Source: Ottelia alismoides | Lineage: Eukaryota > Streptophyta > Magnoliopsida > Alismatales > Hydrocharitaceae | Assembly: GCA_037367405.1 (NCBI GenBank) | Contig: JAZKJV010003356.1 | Span: 124,001 to 188,000 of the forward strand | Length of the DNA stretch: 64,000 nucleotides | Direction of reading: 5' to 3' | Shown: one piece after another, positions 56,727 through 64,000 of the stretch | Numbering within the stretch: position 1 is the first letter of the stretch | How the letters are laid out: each line of letters begins with the position of its first letter | Made by a program: the position numbers and the translations under genes | Notes under the pieces: model-generated | What the model saw: only the letters and a program-made list of their open reading frames with translations | Told to the model about the DNA's origin: nothing | The model's database searches: none

Positions 56727-58340
56727 TTACCAAAAATTCTCCTGTACCATATCATTGAAAGAGGAATCATCAATGGTCATGTTCTTTATTATGGCCTCAA
56801 CCAGAATTGAAGGTGGTTTGCTACCAAATAGTACTATGTTTAGCATCTCCATAACATGTTTTCTCTTGGGCAATGATGTGCCTTTAGGCATGCGAAAAAA
56901 TGTATCACAATTCACCAAGATTCTTGTTAGAAAGATCTTTTGTAAGAACATCTTAGTTTCATGGATGGAAGCATGATCATAAGTAGTCAGAACTATATCA
57001 TGAATGTAGACAACAACACAACAACAAAGCATTTTCTCACATTAAGTAGGGTCGGGTACATGAGTTATTTGTCTCCGTTCAGATCTATCTTGGGTCATTA
57101 TCAGGCAAGAACTATATCATGAATGTAAACAACTAAAACATAAATTTTAGTACTTTGATGAAAATCAAATAGCTGGGTGTGGACTAAGTGAATTTAATCT
57201 AGACCACCTCAGTACCGAGCCTTTACCTTCTTGAGTTTACGTATACCCTCCCAGTCGACCATATAGCCAGCCAGGTGGTTGTGATTTATTGACCTTCTCT
57301 ACAATGCTATCATATAATAATGTATTTCTAAAGCTGAGGTGTATCAAGGCCATTGTTTGTTGACAACGATAAGCATGATAACATGTATATAACTAAGCGA
57401 GCAGCATGAAAGAATGTATCATGGTAGTCCGCTCTATGAATCGAGTATAACCCTTGGCACTACCAAACTAACCTTGAGCCTATTAATGTTATAGTCAACA
57501 AGGTACTTCACTTTGAGGTTTCACCAACAATTAACAATGCATAGGTGTTCGGAACAAGATCCCATGTTCCACGAGAATTAAGATTCTCCATTTGATGTTC
57601 AAAACCCTTTCTATCCATGACCTTGCATTTCTTCTAAATAATTGACAAGAACAACGATATGCACGTACACATCAATACAGGAGTGAATTTCCTCATGGTT
57701 GTGCTTGATTGATCATCAATTGTATAATAAGAGATGTTATGTAAAGGTTAAGCCGCACATGTTTCCATATTGATAATAGGTAGATCGACAATTGCATGTG
57801 ACATATATCGGGGTAGAGAAGTAGTTAGAATCATGGAAAGTGAGTTAGATTAATCTACGTATGACATAGCGACAAGGACAATGAACGAAGTATTATAAAT
57901 AAGTGGATTTTTTGTGATTCTTTATTCACGACAAGATGCCCATGTTAGAGGTAAAATACTCATGTTTTTCAAAGCATTGATATGTTTCCACTAACACCGC
58001 ATCTTCTCATAGTAGGAGCATAACAACAATACCTATTTTGAGTTCGACTACCCAATTTTTTTGAAAGATGGGATGAACCTCCAATAGAGGTCAATCTAAG
58101 ACCCGCCCCTGATATTCGAACTCTGGTCTCCCATGTGGTAGACATCACCCTCTACCAATAGAGCAACTATACCCAATTTTTATGGCAGCTCTAGGAGATA
58201 ACTTAAAAAAGGTGCCATAAACATGAATAGAAGTGCCAATTTAGAAGACTTCCAAGGGAAGAGAGAAAAAATATCTTAAGATGGATCGAATTGGAACAGT
58301 ATACACCTTCTAAAACTTAAAGAAATACTGTTAATCAAAC
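56727..58340 (-). pseudogene. Decayed Ty1/copia pol remnant, minus strand
   Basis: The minus strand, read right to left, shows copia order. Sequence near 58250-58330 resembles the integrase C-terminal end. Around 57560-57600 it reads RGTWDLVPNTYALLIVGE (start of reverse transcriptase). Around 57430 a broken DYHDTFFHAARL appears. At 57010-56990 the catalytic region is VVYIHDIVLT (where YVDD is expected), and at 56880-56850 LPKRKHVMEMLNIVLFGSKP. Stops and frame changes are common and the catalytic box is mutated. A SINE-like insertion (57009-57107) splits it. Confidence 0.65.
57009..57107 (-). mobile_element. SINE-like insertion with a 20-bp target duplication
   Basis: A perfect 20-bp duplication (AGAACTATATCATGAATGTA) lies at 56989-57008 and 57108-57127. 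The 99 bp between start with CAACAACACAACAACAAAGC and contain AAGTAGGGTCGGGTACATGA. On the minus strand that is a GTACCCGACCC-type body ending in a TTG-repeat tail, as in Au-type plant SINEs. The length suggests 5' truncation. Confidence 0.7.
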
Positions 58341-59374
58341 AATAGTTGGAATGATTTCTCCCCAAGAGTGTTAAGGTACCCTTAAAAATAAGTGGAGTTT
58401 AGCCAAATATAAAGTATATGATGAATTTTCCTTTTATCAACACCATTTTACTGATAAGTGTAGACACAAGTTTGTCGCAGTATTCTGCTGAGAGGTGTAG
58501 ACAAATAGTTCTAATTGACTGTTTTAGTTGAGGCAAAACCTTTGAGTGCTTTTTCACTATGGATTTTTTTAACAGGACCGGGGTAAACTATGCTTCATGA
58601 AAAGTCATTTTATTGTAGAAATGAATTATGATTGTTCCTTTAGTATAATCATCTAAGATAAACTACTTCAGTATTTAACAAAGAGTACAGAATACTTATG
58701 GGGGGAGAACGTATCAAGATGACATGGTTGCGAACATTAGAACGGACCACATAATAAGTAGACGATATTATTTCTGATAGGACAAAGGAAATATATTGAT
58801 TCTTCTCTAATGGGCAATGTCTCACACTATAAACTTGGTAAAGAAGGAAGATCATGAAGCCTTTTGGATGTTGAAGGTATAGACAAGGTTGCAAAAGTTA
58901 CTAGTTGGTATTCTATCGATTAGGTAATTGACTAATGATTAACCAACAGTTGGACAACAAATTAGATTTAGTCGGACTTTAATGGGTTCTGTATTTTTTA
59001 ATCAATTTTAATTTATAAATATTTTTTACACATATTCTTGTATATTTACACATATTTCTATATTTTTTATACGATGATAATGACAGAAACGATTGAATTC
59101 TAATAAAACCTTAAGCATTTTAGAAATATGTTTTCTTTTAAAAAGCAGAAAAAAAGACTGAAAAAAATCACGATTGACCAACTATTAAGTGGTTAGTCCT
59201 AGTTGAGCTAGCTACCATGAGTTGACTAAATGGGTCAATTAAGCGGAGTTATTTTTCTTTACTATGGTCCTAGATGGCAATGTTATATAAGAGGATTAAA
59301 CATTGACGTAGTACTAACTACAACGGTAGCAAGATTCATGTGGTAAAATGTTGATGTTTTTCATGTGAAGATTG
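58341..59374. other. Unassigned AT-rich stretch
   Basis: No convincing frame or element end. The last part probably belongs to the LTR of the copia element whose primer-binding site is at 59807, but I could not find its 5' boundary. Confidence 0.4.
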
Positions 59375-59600
59375 ATTGGTTGAATACTAATGGAGAGCAT
59401 TGCTGATGTGACCAGTCTCCCTTCTGCCTTCTAATTGGTTGAGAGCTATTGTGCTGGATTGTTGAGGTGTTTGATCCGCCTCCTGCATCCTGATTGGCCA
59501 AGAACTGTTGGACTGGATTGCTGAGATATCTAATTTACTTTATGCATCCTGATTAGTTAAGAGCTAATGGTGAGGATTGCTGAATATAATTGGTATTCTT
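59375..59600 (+). repeat. 59-bp tandem repeat in the copia LTR, nearly four units
   Basis: Units start at exactly 59375, 59434, 59493 and 59552, each opening with ATTGGTTGA or a variant (ATTGGCCAA, ATTAGTTAA). They share GGATTGCTGA and CTGCATCCTG segments. The last unit breaks off near 59600. The position, about 200-430 bp before the primer-binding site, is upstream in the LTR, where repeated promoter elements are found in some copia families. Confidence 0.88.
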
Positions 59601-59806
59601 TTGTTGTAATAAAAAATTGTTCCCGAGGCACCACATTTGTATCTCAAAAAAATATTCAAGTAATGATAGAGAGAGTCTGTTGTGAGCAAGTGAAGTAGGC
59701 ACATTGTCGAATCACTATAAATCCCCGTCTTGTGCAATTGTGCGTGCTTTCTTCTTTGATGGTAGTTCTATTCATGCGGGGCTTGATCGGATCTGTCCCT
59801 CACAAC

Positions 59807-59818
59807 TGGTATCAGATC
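59807..59818 (+). promoter_or_regulatory. Copia primer-binding site
   Basis: TGGTATCAGATC matches the initiator-Met tRNA complement (TGGTATCAGAGC) with one mismatch. The LTR end is probably at CCCTCACA (about 59803). Confidence 0.85.
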
Positions 59819-59833
59819 AATGTTTGGAGATCA

Positions 59834-60443
59834 ACTTCTACGCAGACGGCTGAAGTATTGAAGGTCAAGATTGAGAAGTTCAATGGATCGAACTTTGCGT
59901 TCTGGAAGATGTAGATCGAAGATGTTCTATACGAGAAGGATCTCTATCTTTCGTTCAAAGGGAAGAAGTCCGAAGTCATGAAGGATGAGGAGTGGAATGT
60001 CCTAGACTAAAAGGCTCTAGGAATGGTAAGACTCAGCCTTGTTCTATCGGTGGCTTCAAATATCATAAAGGAGACAGCGACGAATCTTTTCAAAGTCCTT
60101 GAAAAGATGTACGAGAAGCCATCCACATCAAATAAGATGTATTTGATGAAGAAGCTTTTCAATTTTAAGATGAGTGAGAACTTCGTAGTGACTTCACATT
60201 TAAATGATCCGAACAATATCATAAATCAATTGGAGTATGTGAAGATCGTGTTTGATGATGAGATAAAAGCCCTTCTACTTCTTTCTAGTTTACCTGATAG
60301 TTGGAATGCATTAGTTGTAGTCGTTAGCAACTGCTCTGGTTCTGCGAAGTTGAAGTTGGAGGATGTCGCTGGTCTTCTTCTTGGAGAAGAGGTATATGAT
60401 GAGCTCGAAGATCGCCTCTTTAATAGTCGGTAATTGTAGTATA
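59834..60443 (+). pseudogene. Copia gag, N-terminal part with stops
   Basis: Capsid precursor of a Ty1/copia element. Reads VLKVKIEKFNGSNFAFWKM, a stop (59912), IEDVLYEKDLYLSFKGKK, another stop near 60008, and then an open stretch with the UBN2-type gag core (LYLMKKLFNFKMSE-like MYLMKKLFNFKMSENF, then FDDEIKALLLLSSLPDSW and KLKLEDVAGLLLGEE). It ends at TAA (60431), shortly before the solo LTR insertion at 60444. Confidence 0.8.
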
Positions 60444-63347
60444 TGAGACGATCTTCGATTCAACAAAAACCACAATCTTTGTATGTTGTGGAGAATTTTT
60501 CTTGGCAAGTCTATCAAGGTCGAACACTGGGACACGAGCCTCTTTGTCTATTTATCAAATATTATTGTTAATTAATGTGTGATTATTTTCTACCCTTAGA
60601 TCTTCATGCAATTGTGATATGCAATGCGGAGAAAACAATGCAAAGACAAATGATGCATGCATTTTTCTTTTATTATAAATGTAATTAGATGAGATGCAAG
60701 ACGAATGCTATGCTAACATAGAAATGATAAACAAATATGCTCTGAAAAGATCAAGTCAATGAGCAACAGAATATGTTTTAATTCTAGAGTCAAATCGAGC
60801 ATCAAAATCAAGAACAACTATCTATTAATGGCAAAGATTTATCGAGCAAGAGACACTATAGAACATCAAAATCCATCATATTTCATTTAGTGTCAAATCA
60901 GAAAATTAATAATGCCATTAGGAAATAACGAAAAGAGCATCAAAACGAAATTGAAATCACTCAATTGGACTTAATATGCTCAAGATAGTAAAGAAACAAT
61001 GCAAAGGCATAAATGTAATAAAAATGTATGAGGAATAAAAGATGAATATTGTAAATACGTCCTTGGAGGGACCCAGTTGCAAATACCAAAACCCGGAGGG
61101 ACCCTTCTGTAAATTCTTTATCTGCGCATAGGGGTATTTCTGCAATTATCGAATCCTGGTAGGGCCTCCCTCTAAAATACCCTGACGTACACGTGAGGTA
61201 TGCGCTTGGGGCTCAAACTATATTTTCTGCGAATGTTGGGGTCTACACTGCAAATTACCCAGCCACGTGCGAGGCACGCGCGGGGCTAGGTTTGGGAGGC
61301 GTCGAGGTTCGGTCGACACGTGGCTTCATCTGGTGCTCCGGGGGGCGGCTTGGTTTCCGAGCCTATAGGGTTGCCGTCGAGGCTCAGATAGCATCAGGAC
61401 CGTCCGATCCAGATGATCGGACAATGCCTGCATCTTCGTGCTCAGCTCTTTCTCACCGGAGAGGGTTGTGCTCTGGCAAGCCATGAGGAGCTCCTCCGAC
61501 CTCCTGTTGCTTCTCCAAAGGTCGAGCGACCTTCTGAAGAAGTTTGCGAAGATGGCGGCGGTGATGCGGACCCTCAATGATGGCTAAAAGTCCTAGTCGG
61601 TGAAGCGTCATCGGAGATGAGAATCGAGATCGGAGCATGAGCTCAAAGTCCGGCCATTGAAGATGTGGGCACTTGCAAGTGTTAGAATAGTCGAAGCATG
61701 TTGTTTGCATGAGGTGTGAATGGAGTAAGGGGTCGAAGAGCGGAGAAGGCGGGGACCCGACGATGCTCTTCTTCGGCGGACCATAGGAGAGATGGAGTGG
61801 AGGTGGTGGAGGTTTTGGAGAAAGGGGGAAGGTGATCGGAGATGTTGGCGAGAGTGCTCAATGGTTGGCAGAGGTGATACAGTGGTCGGTTGATGGTGAA
61901 AGTGGATGTAGGCGGCTGGAAAAATTTGAGAAAAAACAAAGGAATTAAGGGAGAGGAAGGTACCTGATCGGAGAGAACAATTGGTAGAGGAGTGGCCTGT
62001 GTTGAGCATCAGAAAATGCTCAAGGTCGTTGCCTAGCATGCACGGCCGTGCACGGAGCTCGACGGTGCCGGGGGCTGCCGCTACATGGTCGGAAAGGCCA
62101 TGGATCTCACGGGAGCTTGCAGCCGTCATCGCCTCGACAAGCTGCCCTCCTCTGTCATTGGAGGGTGGAGGAAGCTAGGCCATACCCCTTGGTCGGTGGA
62201 TAAGGGTTACGAGAGGCGGAGGGGGGTATTTGTAGGCAGAGGAGGTCTGGGGTTATGATGACAATGGCGAGGTTGCAACGGCTAAAATGATGGTGCTAGG
62301 GCTCGGTCGAGGGGATTTAATGGCTTGGCGAGGAAGAGGGGCGTTATGGTTATATGGGGAATAGGTCAGGTCATGCAGAGGCTATCAATGGGTGGAGCTA
62401 AAAATGGAAGGGGTGATGGTGGTCGCAGGCGTAACGCTTGGGGACAAGATATTTAGGAGGTAGAAGATGACACCCTAGCCGTTGGATCTCGCGATCCAAT
62501 GGTTAAGGTTGGGGCGCGGATGAGGGGTCTGGATCAGATCAAATGATCTGATCCAGTGGCTGGTGGGATTGCGGGAGTAGACGACTGAGATGGAATTGGG
62601 GCAGAATCCAATGATAGGTAGAGAAGAGGCAACGTGGCGGAGTCTTAGTAATTGGATGCGATGTTAATCATACAACTGAGATGCAGGCGGGAGCGGGTGG
62701 CTAAGATGAGATCAGGGGGGTCTCATCTAACGGTGGAGAAGAAAGGCGTGATGAGCGGTGGAGATGAGGGCACCTGAAGGAGATCCAACGACCAGAAGAG
62801 ATGTGGGGTGGCAGAAGAGGAAGTGGGCCACGTGGGCGGCCCAGAGGGCGCCACATGACCCAATCAGAAAATTCAAAAATTAATAAAATAAAGAGAAATA
62901 AAAAAGAAATAATTAGAGGCAAAATTAGGAAAAAGTCAAAACATGAAAGTTGTAGATCTCGATGAGATCTACAAGTTTCATGTTGGACAAAAAGTCAAAA
63001 GAGTTCATTTATACAAACGTGTATTTTTGGGAGTATTTTTAATGGGATAAAAACACAGCTTTTGGTTTTGAGATTTTTTTGTATTTTGTATCTCTTTTAA
63101 AGGTCAAAACAAATATAGACAATAATTAATCTAATTTTTATGGATTTTAATAACATAGAAAAACAAGGAAAATTGTTAGTACTTAAATACAATAAATGTA
63201 GTTCGCCTTTTGAAGTTATTTATAGGTTAATTATACACAAAATATACACAATATAATACAAGTTAATATTAGTGATTTAATTGCATGAATTATTTAAGCT
63301 TGGGAATTAATATGTGGATTTTAATATGATGAATCTGAGGTTCATCA
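60444..63347 (-). mobile_element. Solo Athila-like LTR, minus strand, inside copia gag
   Basis: On the minus strand it starts TGATGAACCTCAGATTCATC (right edge) and ends at 60444 (plus-strand TGAGACGATC). Flanking 5-mers are GTATA (60439-60443) and GTATG (63348-63352), one mismatch. The 2904-bp length and the GTGTTCGACCTTG motif near its 3' end match the minus-strand solo LTR at 30581. The copia gag resumes directly to the right. Long frames in the GC-rich part (such as 61608-62129 minus) are LTR sequence, not genes. Confidence 0.78.
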
Positions 63348-63350
63348 GTA

Positions 63351-64000
63351 TGACGAAGACATCTGGAGAAGAACACTCGTCAAGTTGTGCCTTGAATACA
63401 GAAGGAAAAGGCAGGAAGATCTATAAGAATCAAAAGCATTTCAGGGAAAAGTCAGCAAGAGGAAGATCCAAATCCAGAAATCCGAAGTTCGTGGTATGCT
63501 GGAATTGCAATCAAAATGGGCATTACTAGACAGAAGGCAAGGCTCCAAGAAAGCAGAAATGAGAAAATGGCGAAAGTAAGAATACTATAAATCTTGTTAA
63601 TGATGAGGATAGCGATGTCTTCATAGTGTTGCATATGCTCGAAGTGAGTCCTGTATTGTGGACTCGGGTGCTTCATTTTATACAACTCTATAAAATGATA
63701 TCCTCCAAAATTATGTGAAAGGTGATTATGGAAAGAAGTATATGAGAAATGATGAATGCTGCAACATAACAGGAAAGGAGGACATTGACATTTCCCAACT
63801 CAATGGTGGCTTCTTGAGATTGAAGAATATTAGATATATACTCAGTTTAAGAAGGAATCTCATATATGTTGGACAAGTATCAGAAAGTGGCATGGTCACA
63901 TCATTCGATTCAGATTCATGGAAGATGTCTAAAGGATCATTGATCCTTGCCCGAGGTAAGAAAGAAGGAATCCTATATAGTGCATCAGGCTCATATGACA
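63351..64000 (+). pseudogene. Copia gag tail, protease and pre-integrase, running off the right edge
   Basis: Continues the element from 60443. MTKTSGEEHSSSCALNTE is followed by a basic RGRSKSRNPKF, then a zinc knuckle CWNCNQNGHY that is cut by a stop where its last Cys would follow. In another frame a protease catalytic motif IVDSGASF is encoded at 63655-63678. The pre-integrase segment (NIRYILSLRRNLIYVGQV, then KGSLILARGKKEGILY) reaches the window end. At least two frame changes are needed. Confidence 0.8.

Noticed and set aside
61608..62129. 173-codon minus-strand frame
   Set aside because: It lies wholly in a solo LTR, is Ser/His/Arg-rich and has no recognisable fold.

Overview
This is a repeat-rich stretch of a flowering-plant nuclear genome. 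The evidence is Athila-type Ty3/gypsy elements primed by tRNA-Asp, Ty1/copia remnants, hAT and CACTA-like DNA elements, GT-AG introns and a plastid lysophosphatidic acid acyltransferase gene. The species cannot be named from the sequence. No rRNA, tRNA, CRISPR array or bacterial gene was seen. Apart from the acyltransferase exons, and possibly an exon at the left edge, almost everything is transposable element.

Region 1 (about 0.5-13 kb) is a patchwork of non-autonomous elements, most of them sitting inside or beside (TA)n or (TC/GA)n microsatellites. Four larger elements (501-1848, 1880-6010, 7367-9655, 10418-12038) have imperfect terminal inverted repeats built around TTCAAATGAG or TTCCAATGAGGTG. 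One carries a spliced fragment of an unrecognised gene and three 359-bp tandem repeats. Six copies of a second, fold-back MITE family and one further fold-back element lie between and beside them.

Region 2 (13-25.4 kb) has CACTA-like ends and a decayed plus-strand copia element (long terminal repeat (LTR), primer-binding site (PBS), integrase and reverse transcriptase relics). A 1.88-kb hAT-type element with an 8-bp target duplication interrupts it, and that element carries a 719-bp element nested inside.

Region 3 (25.4-52.7 kb) is a nest of related Athila-like elements, resolved by target-site duplications. A 5' LTR plus leader (25388-28896, resuming at 50377) is interrupted by a solo LTR (28897-50371, TSD GGAGT). 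That is interrupted by a minus-strand solo LTR (30581-48460, TSD GTCGT). That in turn is interrupted by a near-complete 14.9-kb element (32262-47158, TSD GTGGG/GTGGT) with gag, pol, PBS and polypurine tract. The right side ends in an inverted, internally deleted Athila-like piece (about 50.7-52.7 kb).

Region 4 (52.7-64 kb) holds a minus-strand copia remnant, a 414-bp hAT MITE, and the first three coding exons of a chloroplast 1-acyl-glycerol-3-phosphate acyltransferase (55032-55909). It also holds a second minus-strand copia remnant interrupted by a SINE-like insertion with a 20-bp target duplication, and a plus-strand copia element (PBS at 59807) split by a 2.9-kb solo Athila-like LTR (60444-63347). 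The remaining acyltransferase exons are not in the window. Either the third intron is longer than 8 kb and full of transposons, or the gene is truncated.
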